In this document: positions 18,618 to 27,162 of the stretch, piece after piece
How positions within the stretch are numbered: position 1 is the stretch's first letter
Layout: every line of letters begins with the position of its first letter
Origin: Neomesorhizobium albiziae
GTDB lineage: Bacteria; Pseudomonadota; Alphaproteobacteria; Rhizobiales; Rhizobiaceae
Direction of reading: 5' to 3'
DNA length: 64,000 bases
Assembly (NCBI RefSeq): GCF_900114255.1
Contig: NZ_FOSL01000015.1
Location: 62,001 to 126,000, forward strand
The notes under the pieces: model-generated
The model's database searches: none
Told to the model about the DNA's origin: nothing
The model's input: only the letters and a program-made list of their open reading frames with translations
Position numbers and translations under genes: made by a program

Positions 18618-19166
18618 GTGAAAACGTTCTTCCGGGACAACGGGCTGACGATCCTTCTCGTCACAATGTTTTTGTTCAGCGTGGTCGGCATGATCTGCAC
18701 GGGTCAAGCCGCCCACAATGAAGAGCTAATTGTGCACGGGTCTGCCCCTCTCGGCCTACTGGCGTACATGGCGAGCGGCAGCTTCCTTTCGGCGCTGTTT
18801 GAGAACTGGGAAAGCGAATTCCTGCAGATGGCTGCCTTTGTCATCTTAACGGCGACGCTGTTTCAGCGCGGCTCGGCCGAGTCGCGCGACCCGGATGATC
18901 CCGACCGCCCCAATGATGAACTCTCAGCAACGACGCGGCGGCGCAATCCCGTCTTCTCCTGGCTCCATTCCTATTCGTTGGGCATCGTACTGGCGCTGCT
19001 GTTCATTGCCTGCTCGGTTCAATTCGAACTGAGGCCCGATGCCCGAGCGAGCTTGCTTGCATGGCTCGAACGGCGCGGTGGAACGATCGACGACTATGCC
19101 TTTTCCAAGTCGGATAGATCGTTCGAAACACATGAGCACGCGGCAGTATGCCCGCTTGGTCGATGA
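18618..19166 (+). pseudogene. DUF6766-type membrane protein whose 3' end is replaced by integrase sequence
   Basis: Residues 1 to about 140 have the signature of DUF6766 membrane proteins: two N-terminal helices around an AHNEE loop, ENWESEFLQM, and a third helix LGIVLALLFIACS. From about residue 142 (19041) the sequence instead reads RASLLAWLERRGG, typical of a tyrosine recombinase, in the same frame. The ORF is therefore a chimera with a foreign tail of about 40 residues. Recombination at or beside an integrated element created it. Confidence 0.7.
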
Positions 19167-19371
19167 ATGGGTTGGAGCGATCGGACTTCGCTCTGAGGAA
19201 TACAGCACGCATTCGCTTCGCCGCACCAAGGCCTCGATTATCTACAAGGCGAGCGGCAACCTTCGAGCAGTGCAAATCCTGCTTGGCCATACCAAGATCG
19301 AGAACACAGTTCGGTATCTGGGCGTCGACATCGAAGATGCGCTGACACTCGCAGAGGCAACTGATATCTGA
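19041..19371 (+). pseudogene. C-terminal remnant of a tyrosine recombinase (phage/ICE-type integrase)
   Basis: The remnant begins in the frame of the upstream gene (RASLLAWLERRGGTIDDYAF), shifts by one base in a TTTT run at about 19105, and continues as PSRIDRSKHMSTRQYARLV to the end. It keeps HSLRR (His and second Arg of the active site), LLGHTKI (third catalytic position) and VRYLG with the nucleophilic tyrosine. The N-terminal half and first arginine are missing, so it is inactive. It marks the edge of a lost or rearranged mobile element. Confidence 0.8.
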
Positions 19372-19639
19372 CTTTCTTGGCGGCCCGGGGGTCCGTCCGA
19401 AGCCGCCATTGGAGCAGTCATAACTGAGCTTTTAGGAAATGTGTAACTGCGAAGGGCTCAAGCCATGGCGGTCATGCGCCTGCATCCCGGTCGCTATGGA
19501 TCGCTATGCGATTCCCGAAAGCTGCCGCTCCCCCAAGGATGCGGCAAATGACGACATAACGTGGAGACAGGACGATCATGGTGCACGTAAGCTTTCGCCT
19601 CTGGGGGACTGGTGATGCAGTTACGACCACAGACAGCAT

Positions 19640-19790
19640 TTCTCCGGGGGCACCAGCGGCATCGGACTGGTTACAGCGAGGCATTTGTCAAACATCGAGC
19701 TTATGTTGTTCTGATTGGGCGCAATCGCAGCGCGCACAGACGCGGCGACCGCGCTCATGGGGTCCTCCTGCGCTGGCTTTGTTGCTGATG
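19640..19790 (+). pseudogene. short SDR dehydrogenase remnant
   Basis: One frame reads GGTSGIGLVTARHLSN, the glycine-rich cofactor motif of a classical SDR, and a shifted frame continues HRAYVVLIGRNR. Only the first 40-50 codons survive and they contain a frameshift. Nothing else coding is seen from 19372 to 19640. Confidence 0.5.
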
Positions 19791-19794
19791 CGTA

Positions 19795-20234
19795 CCGATC
19801 CATGCCATTGACCCCGAAAGGGGGGAGATCGTGCGGAGTTTGGACGTGACCACCGATGCGGGCACGGCATTCGACGGCGAACATCTTTGGCAAATTGCCG
19901 AAGACCGGATAAACCAAATTCGATTGCTCGACGGCAATATCGTCAGGAGCATTCCCGCACCTGGCCACGGAGGCGACTCGGGATTGGCTTGGGCGGAAGG
20001 GTTCCTCTGGGTCGGCCAGCATCTCGGGAAAGTGATCCAACAAGTCGATCCGAGCGATGGAAGCGTCCTCAACACGATCCAATCAACTCCATCGTGACAG
20101 GCGTATGTTTTTTTGGCGGCGAGCTTTGGCACGGCACCTCGGAACCCGACCGCAGTGACATCAGGCATGTCGACCGAGGGTCCGGCGAGATCCTGGAAAC
20201 CCTTCTGGTTGCAGGCCATGTGCGCTTTGATTGA
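19795..20234 (+). pseudogene. beta-propeller (glutamine-cyclotransferase-like) remnant with frameshift
   Basis: An open stretch without its own start reads as propeller blades: AIDPERGEIVRSLDV, AFDGEHLWQIAEDR, LAWAEGFLWVGQ. The reading then shifts at about 20080 to VTGVCFFGGELWHGTSE and GSGEILETLL. The repeated DGELW/FLWVG pattern matches small PQQ/glutamine-cyclotransferase-like propellers of about 230 residues. Both ends are missing or degraded, so it is a pseudogene. Confidence 0.55.
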
Positions 20235-20388
20235 AAGGACTGGATCATTGTCAACGTCACGCAGCGCTCAAGACTCCACTCCCACAAGAGAGTAGCGGCA
20301 AAATAGGTCTTGCTGGTCCGACGGCGTCCCTGGTGGTGATGCGTTGGGGTATCGGATACAGCTAATCTAAGTAGGCGTTGTGACACTG

Positions 20389-20410
20389 GCAGGCGGCTTT
20401 GGCCGCCTGC
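20389..20410. terminator. strong hairpin downstream of the alpha/beta hydrolase gene
   Basis: A perfect nine-base stem (GCAGGCGGC and GCCGCCTGC) with a four-base loop lies 20 bases past the stop of the hydrolase gene. It has only two T residues after it on the plus strand and no T tract on the minus strand. It may act as a weak bidirectional terminator or only as an RNA-end protector. Confidence 0.5.
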
Positions 20411-20429
20411 TTAGCGTTCGGACGAGATA

Positions 20430-21215
20430 TCACCGGGCGGCTTCCTGCGTGCTCTTTGCGGCCTCGTCGATGACGTCGGCGATGACCTTCGGCTGAGTCA
20501 TGAACAGCGCGTGGCTGGCATCAACCTCGGTCACCTTCGCGCCGATGCGCTTGGCCATATCCTGGAGCATGCGCTGGTCGAAAGCCTTGTCCTGGCGAGC
20601 GATGACGGCCCAGCTCGGCTTGGTGCGCCAGGCGGCATTCTCGAGCTTGACGCCGAAGGCCGACAAATTGATCGGCACCTGCGAGTTGCGCAGGAAGGCG
20701 GCGTCTTCATCGGTCGTGTCGGCGGCAAAGCCGGCCTTGAACGTGTCCGCCTTGATGAAGCCGAAACCATCGGCGGTCGGTTCGATCACGAATTCCGGTG
20801 GTGTCGTGTAGCCTTCATACTGCTGCGCCGTGGTCTCGCCAGCATCCGGCGACAGGGCGGAGACATAGACCAGGCCTGTAACCTTGGGGTCGATGCCGGC
20901 CTCGGTGATCATGACGCCACCCCAGGAATGGCCAACAAGAATAGTCGGGCCGTCCTGACGTTCTATCGCCCGCTTGGTGGCGGCGACATCGTCGGCGAGC
21001 GAGGTCAGCGGATTCTGGACAATGGTAACCTTGTACCCTCTCTGAGTGAGATTGTCATAGACGCCGCGCCAGCCAGATCCATCGGCGAAAGCGCCATGGA
21101 CGAGAACGACATTCCTGACAACCTGGTTGTCGGGGATCCCTTCAGCGGATTGGGCGGATGTTGCGGCTGCGATGCCGATTGCTGCCGTGGCGGCGATGAT
21201 GGTGCTGGTCTTCAT
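20430..21215 (-). CDS. exported alpha/beta hydrolase
   Basis: A 261-residue hydrolase with a signal peptide (residues 1-24, ending SAQSA). The oxyanion segment LVHGAFADGSGW, nucleophile Ser97 in GHSWGG and catalytic His235 in DASHALFM are all present. It belongs to the small chloroperoxidase/esterase-like group whose members are often divergent from MarR regulators. The intergenic region holds two palindromes that the neighbouring OhrR-type protein could bind. The substrate is unknown. Confidence 0.88.
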   Translation of the reverse strand: MKTSTIIAATAAIGIAAATSAQSAEGIPDNQVVRNVVLVHGAFADGSGWRGVYDNLTQRGYKVTIVQNPLTSLADDVAATKRAIERQDGPTILVGHSWGGVMITEAGIDPKVTGLVYVSALSPDAGETTAQQYEGYTTPPEFVIEPTADGFGFIKADTFKAGFAADTTDEDAAFLRNSQVPINLSAFGVKLENAAWRTKPSWAVIARQDKAFDQRMLQDMAKRIGAKVTEVDASHALFMTQPKVIADVIDEAAKSTQEAAR

Positions 21216-21246
21216 TTGCTCTCTCCTTTGTCATATGCGATAACTG

Positions 21247-21311
21247 TTATCGCGATAATTGTTGTCTAGCGATTGTCTTGATGTCTGTCAACCATAATTC
21301 TTATCGCGATA
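21247..21311. promoter_or_regulatory. paired TATCGCGATA palindromes, likely operator of the divergent MarR/OhrR protein
   Basis: The ten-base palindrome TATCGCGATA occurs at 21248-21257 (extended to TTATCGCGATAA) and again at 21302-21311, 54 bases apart. Both lie between the divergent hydrolase and MarR-family genes in an AT-rich stretch containing the promoters. Two identical dyads in this position are typical of autoregulation by a dimeric MarR protein. Confidence 0.65.
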
Positions 21312-21360
21312 TATCTTTTTGCGAAAGCGTTAGCTATATGTTGGACCAAAGGAGACTTCC

Positions 21361-21831
21361 ATGGCCCGACAGAAATCAAACGACCCCGTGCCGCTCGACA
21401 ATCAGGTGTGCTACGCCATCTACTCGGCGGGCATGGCAATCCAGAGGCTTTACAAGCCCTGGCTGGACAAGCTCGGCCTGACATATCCCCAGTATCTCGT
21501 CCTCAATGTGCTCTGGCAGGCGGACGAACAGACCGTGGGCCACATCGGCGAGAAACTCGCCCTTGAATCGAGCACCCTGACGCCCTTGCTCAAGCGGCTG
21601 GAAGGGGCCGGCCTCCTGCGCCGCACGCGCAATCCGGAGAACGAACGGCAGGTTGTCGTGACGCTGACCGACCAGGGCCGCGCGTTGAGATCCAGAGCGG
21701 GCTGCCTGGGCGATGCGCTCCTGGAAACGTCCGGGCACACGTCGGGTCAACTGGGCGACCTCAACCGCGAAGTCAGACAGTTGCGCGACGACATCTATGA
21801 AAAGCTGGGCAGTTGGACCGCGCCGTCTTGA
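21361..21831 (+). CDS. MarR-family regulator, OhrR-like
   Basis: A 156-residue winged-helix protein. The N-terminus LDNQVCYAIYSAG places Cys17 where OhrR proteins have their peroxide-sensing cysteine. The recognition helix region (ESSTLTPLLKRLEGAGLLRR) and wing (NPENERQVVVTLTDQG) are standard. It probably represses itself and the divergent hydrolase through the TATCGCGATA dyads, releasing on oxidation by organic hydroperoxides or an electrophile. The sensing role is inferred from the cysteine. Confidence 0.85.
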   Translation: MARQKSNDPVPLDNQVCYAIYSAGMAIQRLYKPWLDKLGLTYPQYLVLNVLWQADEQTVGHIGEKLALESSTLTPLLKRLEGAGLLRRTRNPENERQVVVTLTDQGRALRSRAGCLGDALLETSGHTSGQLGDLNREVRQLRDDIYEKLGSWTAPS

Positions 21832-21911
21832 TCCGATGTGAAGGCTCGTATCGGTCATCGTCATGTTCCGCGAGAAGGGGCAAAAGGGGAGCAGATTGGG
21901 CAAGGAGAGAC

Positions 21912-22550
21912 TCATCCGTTCTTGTAATAATAGCTGTAGCCATTGAGCGTCGGTGCGCCACCGAGATGGGCGTAGAGCACCCTGGAGTCCGCCTGGAAGA
22001 AGCCCTTGCGCGTGAGATCGATCATCCCCTGCATGGATTTACCCTCATAGACCGGGTCGGTGATCATCGCCTCGGTGCGGGCGGCAAGCCGAATTGCCTC
22101 GTTCGTTTCCTCCGAGGGGACACCGTAAGCGGGATGGGCGTAATCAGCGTTGATGACGATCTCATCCTCGCGGATCGCACGCCCCAGTCCGACGAGTCCG
22201 GCGGTGGAATCGACGATGCCGCGTACCTGCGCACGGGTCTGGTCGAGCGTGCCGGAAGCATCGATACCAATCACCCGGTCCGCGCGGTTCTGCGCCGCAA
22301 AGCCGACGATCATACCGCCTTGAGTCGACCCGGTGACGACGCAGACCACGATATAGTCAAAGGTGAAGCCGAGTTCCTTCTCCTGCGCCGCGACCTCCTC
22401 GGCAAAACCGACATAGCCGAGCGCGCCGTACTTGTGCACCGAGGCGCCCGCCGGGATCGGATAAGGCTTGCCGCCGGCGTCCTTGACCGACTGGATCGCG
22501 TCCTCCCAGCTCTGACGGATGCCGATGTCGAAGCCGTCATCGACAAGCCG
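21912..22550 (-). pseudogene. acdS: 1-aminocyclopropane-1-carboxylate deaminase, 5'-truncated
   Basis: The frame from about 22550 to the stop at 21912 reads as the last two thirds of rhizobial ACC deaminase: [46 protein letters not shown] and the usual end YSYYYKNG. The first roughly 120 residues, with the PLP lysine, are gone. Beyond 22550 the sequence becomes unrelated and at once enters an autotransporter reading the other way. The gene cannot make active enzyme. Confidence 0.88.
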
Positions 22551-22554
22551 GCTG

Positions 22555-23577
22555 AACGTTAGGCCGGAGGTCCCGGGGCATGTCATGGCGCCGTTTGTGG
22601 CTGAGCGGATGGGACTAATGACGATGGGTACCTTCCATCAACGGCGCGCCGATCAGTCGCTTCTGATCGGCGATGGGGCATTGGTCTATCGTGTTCCCGA
22701 ACCGCAGGGCGCGGACGTGCCATCGGAGGGCGTCCGCCCGCCGCCCGCCATCTGGGGCCGTGTGTTCGGCGCCGAGAGCGATTTGAGCTCCGGTGCGAAT
22801 GTGAGCGTCGCCAGCTTCGAGATCGCACCGGCTTTCGATGGCCATTACTGGGGGCTGCAGGCCGGCAGCGACCTGATCGGCTTCGAACACGAGAACGGCC
22901 ATGTTGACCGCCTCGGGTTGTTCTACACGCATGCCGAGGCATCCGGCGACATCAGCGGCAATGTGCTGGGCCTCTCTCATGTGCAAGCCGGCAGTCTCGA
23001 CCTGGATGAAGACAGCATCGCCGGCTACTGGACCCACCTGTCGCCCAACGGCTGGTATGTGGACGCCGTCGCCAAATACGGTTGGCTCAACGGCTCCAGC
23101 GATTCCGATCGCGGCATCGGTGCCGATCTCAATGGCAACAGCGTGGCCGCCTCGATCGAAGCAGGCGTACCCTTCGCGATCGCCGACGGCTGGACGATCG
23201 AGCCGCAGGCGCAACTGATCTGGCAGCGCATCGATTTCGATGAGACCAACGATCCATTCTCCGAGATCAGCCATGAAGCGTTCGACTCGGTGACCGGGCG
23301 GCTGGGTGCGCGCCTGGAATACAGGAGAGGAGAACTGCTGGCGCATCTCGGCGCCAACCTGTGGCACGGCTTCGACGAGGGCCCGTCCGCAGTCACCTTC
23401 AACACCACTCCGATACTGATCACCAGCAAAGGGACCTGGTTGGACGTCAACGGCGGCGCTGCGTACGCGATCAGCGAGAATCTGTCCGCTTTCGGCGACG
23501 TCGCCTACTCTTTCGATGTCGAAGGCAGCGATCACAACCTGTTCGGTGGTCAGATCGGTCTCAAGCTGAGATGGTAA
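22555..23577 (+). pseudogene. autotransporter C-terminal domain, 5'-truncated
   Basis: From 22555 the frame reads [18 protein letters not shown] and ADQSLLIGDG, the pertactin-like linker seen before autotransporter barrels. A twelve-stranded beta-barrel domain (IWGRVFGAESDL ... to the end) follows. The passenger domain and signal peptide are missing. The frame extends a few codons upstream through acdS antisense sequence, but no exported protein can be made. It ends in LKLRW rather than the common terminal F. Confidence 0.8.
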
Positions 23578-23682
23578 AACTTTCCGGCGACCCTTGACGA
23601 TCGCACCGCCGGCGGGTGCTGTCGGCGAGGACGCGGATTGGCGGCGACGCCGCCGGCAAATGAAATGACCGGATAAGCTCTT

Positions 23683-24423
23683 TTGAACCAGCTCATCGCC
23701 TATGTGATCGACGGACATGAACTGCGAATTCGGCCGGCGCCGCTGGAGCGCCAATGGATGGACGACAGCGACGAGCGTTTCGCCTATCGTTGCCTGCCGC
23801 TGAACATAGCCAACGCCCATGGTTGGGAGATTTTGTGCACCGCCGCCTTTTCCGCGATCTGGGACGGCAGGCAAACCAACGATGCGATCCGCATCAAGGC
23901 AAAACCCGAAGCCATATCGCCGGCAGTCTCCCATTTCGGAGGCGGCGTGCTGACATTTCACATCCCGTGCCTTTTCCGGACTGATCCCGGCGTGGACCTG
24001 TTCGTAACCGGACCGGTCAATCGGCCGAAGGACGCGATCTCTGCCCTGTCAGGCATCATCGAGACCGACTGGTCGCCTTACACGTTCACCATGAACTGGA
24101 AGTTCACACGCCCGAACCAACGCGTGCATTTCGAGATCGACGAACCCTTCTGCCATCTGTTTCCGCTCGCGCGCGGCAGCCTCGAGGACGTCACGCCAAC
24201 CATCCGCAAGCTTTCGGAAAACCCCGAACTCGATCGAGAGTTCAGGGATTGGTCGGAGCGGCGCGATACTTTCAACGCCACGCTTGTGGTCCCGGCATCA
24301 AAAGCCGCTCAGGAGAAGTGGCAGAAATCGTACTTCAAGGGTGTTCACCCGTCGGGCGCTCCGGGATCCAAAGACCACCGCAGCCGGCTGCGCTTGCGGC
24401 CTTTCAAGTCGGCAGAATCCTGA
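23683..24423 (+). CDS. DUF6065-family protein
   Basis: A 246-residue soluble protein beginning LIAYVIDGHELRIRPAP, with the internal RCLPLNIANAHGWEIL that I associate with DUF6065 proteins. Some members lie in natural-product or unknown clusters; no reaction is known. The start is a TTG because an upstream ATG runs into a stop; no good Shine-Dalgarno site is visible. The gene stands alone between the scar zone and an unremarkable intergenic region. Confidence 0.7.
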   Translation: MNQLIAYVIDGHELRIRPAPLERQWMDDSDERFAYRCLPLNIANAHGWEILCTAAFSAIWDGRQTNDAIRIKAKPEAISPAVSHFGGGVLTFHIPCLFRTDPGVDLFVTGPVNRPKDAISALSGIIETDWSPYTFTMNWKFTRPNQRVHFEIDEPFCHLFPLARGSLEDVTPTIRKLSENPELDREFRDWSERRDTFNATLVVPASKAAQEKWQKSYFKGVHPSGAPGSKDHRSRLRLRPFKSAES

Positions 24424-24840
24424 GAACACACTAACGGGTTCACGAAACGTGCCGAATACGATGATAGGCTCGTCGAGAGGGTTGGTGCGTTAACTTTGAC
24501 CGTATGCCGAAATCTGTTTGTTAGCCTATTCCGGTCGGTCAGGATCCCGTTTGCGAAAGGCATAACGGCGACTTTCAGACCATAACGTCTGTTTTTGAGC
24601 AGTGGGCAACGTTAGTCAAAACGGCCGACATGGGGGCCGCAAAGCTGCCGTTCAGGCTACGGCAGAAGTGAGTCCGCTCGGGGTCCAACTTCTTCAGTTC
24701 ATTTGGGCCGCGCTGAAAATCGACCGATCAGATCCTATGGTTGGAAAGGCTCTGGGTTAGACACAAGGTTGAAGTCGCTGTTGGCGTCGTCGGCAATGGA
24801 AAACCTATTTGACGTTACATGCCTCAGTCCGCCCCTTCTA
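24424..24840. other. intergenic region without a recognisable gene
   Basis: No frame here has a ribosome binding site or family resemblance, and no repeat or RNA fold stands out. The region is somewhat richer in A+T than its flanks. Confidence 0.5.
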
Positions 24841-25503
24841 TCATCGGAGCAGTCGGCGCAAGACCACAAGGATGAACGATACGCCCGCCACCGCGAACGG
24901 CAGCCAAGCCTGCGTATCGCCCATGATGTGAAGCGTAAGGCCGCTGAGCAGAAGCCACAACAGCGGGATCGGCAACAGCAGGAGCACGAGCCCGCCGCGC
25001 GCGATAAGAAGGAAACCGAGCGTCACGATCGCCGTCGGGTCCGGAGCGATGCCGAAAACCTCGGCGGTTGTCCAGGGGCGGCCAAACAGCGACGGCAGAA
25101 GAGGATAGGCAACAATAGCAAGAACCGCGAGCGCCAGGCCGAGCCATGCGGTGATGTCCCGCCTGTCGAAGGCGACGCCGCCTCCTGCCCCGACGACGGC
25201 GAGCAGCACCGCCTGCAGCCAGAATGCCGGCGAGACATAGGCGATCGCCCAGTTGATCGCCGCGTAGCGGTCCCACAGGAAGGACCAGCCGACGAAGCCC
25301 CAGAGCGCGGCAAGGATGAGCGCAATCCAGAGGCCGTGGCCATGCGGCCGCCACAGCGCGAGCACAAGGATAGCCGCCCCAGCAGCGAGTGTAATGAGAT
25401 GCAGCGGCCACAGCGCTTCATTATGCAGCTCGAACATGCGCCAATAGACGCGCGGCGAGAACAGCAGAAAGTCCTCCGGCCGGTAGGTCCACCATTCCGA
25501 CAT
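24841..25503 (-). CDS. DUF6064-family inner-membrane protein
   Basis: A 220-residue protein with six hydrophobic segments and the N-terminal motif EWWTYRPEDFLLFSPRVYWR typical of DUF6064. No function is known. Its start abuts the stop of the aldo/keto reductase gene, so the two form an operon. The basic C-terminus RRLLR is consistent with a cytoplasmic tail. Confidence 0.8.
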   Translation of the reverse strand: MSEWWTYRPEDFLLFSPRVYWRMFELHNEALWPLHLITLAAGAAILVLALWRPHGHGLWIALILAALWGFVGWSFLWDRYAAINWAIAYVSPAFWLQAVLLAVVGAGGGVAFDRRDITAWLGLALAVLAIVAYPLLPSLFGRPWTTAEVFGIAPDPTAIVTLGFLLIARGGLVLLLLPIPLLWLLLSGLTLHIMGDTQAWLPFAVAGVSFILVVLRRLLR

Positions 25504-26430
25504 TCAGAGGTCCCGGACGTAAGCCGCCATCCGCTCGCGCTGAGAGTCATTCGGAAGGGGACCGACAGCGGCAGCCACGTTCTCGCGCACGTGGTTGACG
25601 CTTGTCGTAGCGGGGATGGCGACGGTTACGGCCGGATGGGAGAGGATGAACTTCAGGATAAACTGAGCCCAGGTTGCCGCCCCGATCTCCGCTGCCCAGT
25701 CAGGCACCGTTTCGCCTTCCAACCGGCGCGTCAGCGCGCCTTGCCGAAAGGGCCGGTTGACGATGACGGCCATACCGCGCTCGGCCGCCAGCGGCAGCAT
25801 CCGTTCCTCCGCCTCGCGGTCGAGAATGTTGTAGGTGAACTGCACAAAATCGAGCGGATGCCTTCGCATGATCTGCTCGAACAGATCGTGCCGGCGGCCC
25901 TCGGATGTGGTGATCCCAACATAGCGGATCTGCCCTTCCGCCTTCATGGCAAAGAGGGTCTCGAGGTGCGCCTCCCATGCCACGAGGTTGTGAACCTGCA
26001 CGAGGTCGAAGCGCGGTACGCCCCAGAGGCGCCGCGACTGCTCGATCTGCGCTGGCCCGCCGGCGGCCGAAGATGTCCAGACCTTATCGGCGGAAAACAG
26101 CGTCTCGGGTCGGCCAAGCTTTTCCAGCCCATAGCCGGTGACGGGCTGCGAGGAGCCGTACATGGGCGAAGAATCGATCATGCGCCCGCCGGCTTCCAAG
26201 AAAGCCGCGATCACGTCGGCGCATTCGTGGCGCAGGATGGGATCGTCCCCAACATTGAATGTGATCCATGTGCCGAGCCCTATTGCGCATATGGGTTCGC
26301 CTGATGAGGGAATGGTCCGCATCAGGGGAGCGTGCTCCGCCGCGGGCGCCACCACCGGCAAGGCGAGGACCGCTGCGCAAGTAGCGCCTGCCTTCACGAA
26401 AGCCCTGCGGGTGATGATTCTATTTCGCAA
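25504..26430 (-). CDS. Tat-exported aldo/keto reductase
   Basis: A 308-residue reductase with an RR-containing leader (ITRRAFVKAGATCAAVLAL). The catalytic tetrad is visible: Asp and Tyr in DSSPMYGSS, Lys in SADKVWT and His in VQVHNLV. These enzymes reduce aldehydes or ketones with NAD(P)H; the exported subgroup is less studied and its cofactor supply is unclear. It is the first gene of a two-gene operon with the DUF6064 membrane protein. Confidence 0.87.
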   Translation of the reverse strand: MRNRIITRRAFVKAGATCAAVLALPVVAPAAEHAPLMRTIPSSGEPICAIGLGTWITFNVGDDPILRHECADVIAAFLEAGGRMIDSSPMYGSSQPVTGYGLEKLGRPETLFSADKVWTSSAAGGPAQIEQSRRLWGVPRFDLVQVHNLVAWEAHLETLFAMKAEGQIRYVGITTSEGRRHDLFEQIMRRHPLDFVQFTYNILDREAEERMLPLAAERGMAVIVNRPFRQGALTRRLEGETVPDWAAEIGAATWAQFILKFILSHPAVTVAIPATTSVNHVRENVAAAVGPLPNDSQRERMAAYVRDL

Positions 26431-26709
26431 TCCTTTTAACCTCGCTCTCGTATGCTTTGAAACAGGCCGCTGCCGGCAGGTCTAAGGTAGCGCGGGGATT
26501 AGCAGTGCACAAAGGTGCTTCGTACTCCGATGACCTCCATGGGACCTTGCCGTACGGAACGGCCGCGGCGCTTTCGCACCTGCGATATGGTTTGTGCCTG
26601 CAAAATGTTTTGGATGCGATTCGTTTGCGTCGTTCGCCATCTACTTATACCAGATGCGATGCCGACGTTGCACGCGGCGCACCTCCTCCCGTGCGGGCGT
26701 CGAACCTGA
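26431..26709. other. intergenic region without a recognisable gene
   Basis: This stretch lies upstream of the aldo/keto reductase and before the RND-adaptor fragment. It should hold the reductase promoter, but I see no clear -35/-10 pair and no coding remnant with family resemblance. Confidence 0.4.
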
Positions 26710-26729
26710 GAAACGCGTGCACGCGTTTC
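26710..26729. repeat. perfect 20-base palindrome GAAACGCGTGCACGCGTTTC
   Basis: The sequence equals its own reverse complement over all 20 bases. It lies at the broken 5' end of the RND-adaptor fragment. Such a dyad suits a LacI- or TetR-type operator, or could be a trace of the deletion that removed the adaptor's 5' end. Confidence 0.6.
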
Positions 26730-26730
26730 G

Positions 26731-26988
26731 GGCCGCGTCAATCTGTTCACGTCACCGGTGATCACCCTGGCAGGTAGCGCGCTGTTCGATCAGGATGGCG
26801 GCCCTGCCGTCTGGGCGATCGACGCGAATTCCGCAGTTCGCCTGAAGCCAATCACGATCGCCTGTTACGAGACAGACCGCGTCATCATCAGTAGCGGATT
26901 GGAGAGCGGCGACGTTGTCGTGACTGCTGACGTCAACAGACCTCATGACAAGCAGAAAGTACGCGTGGACGAAGGAGACAAGAAATGA
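26731..26988 (+). pseudogene. C-terminal fragment of an RND-efflux periplasmic adaptor, with a stub of the pump gene
   Basis: The frame reads SPVITLAGSALFDQDGGPAV, then YETDRVIISSGLESGDVVV, the last domain of HlyD/AcrA-type adaptors. The signal peptide, lipoyl and hairpin domains are missing. The stop overlaps an ATG (ATGA) that starts MTALDLQEL before a TAG, a residual beginning of what should be the RND permease. An efflux operon was deleted on both sides. Confidence 0.65.
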
Positions 26989-27107
26989 CCGCGCTCGATC
27001 TTCAGGAACTTTAGATTGAACGAATGGCCCGGGCGCCCTGGAATGACGTTTTCCAAGCGGACCATACGATGGTGTAAAGTTGGGCGTCCGGCGGAATATT
27101 GGTAAAT

Positions 27108-27124
27108 TCTACCTTCTTTATAGA
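27108..27124. promoter_or_regulatory. organosulfur operator motif, copy 1 (TCTA-N9-TAGA)
   Basis: TCTACCTTCTTTATAGA lies 38 bases upstream of the ssuD start codon. It is the least symmetric of four 17-base sites that precede the four organosulfur transcription units. Position and shared ends suggest a common regulator. Confidence 0.5.
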
Positions 27125-27162
27125 GTTTGTAGGTGCGAGGCTCCTCCAAAGAGGAGACAACA

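Noticed and set aside
22615-23961. 448-codon minus-strand frame across the autotransporter remnant
   Set aside because: The plus strand shows a beta-barrel pattern and family linker; the minus frame is antisense noise extending into the DUF6065 gene.
24703-26304. 533-codon plus-strand frame opposite the DUF6064 and aldo/keto reductase genes
   Set aside because: Low-complexity, charge-rich translation and no family match, whereas the opposite strand encodes recognisable proteins.
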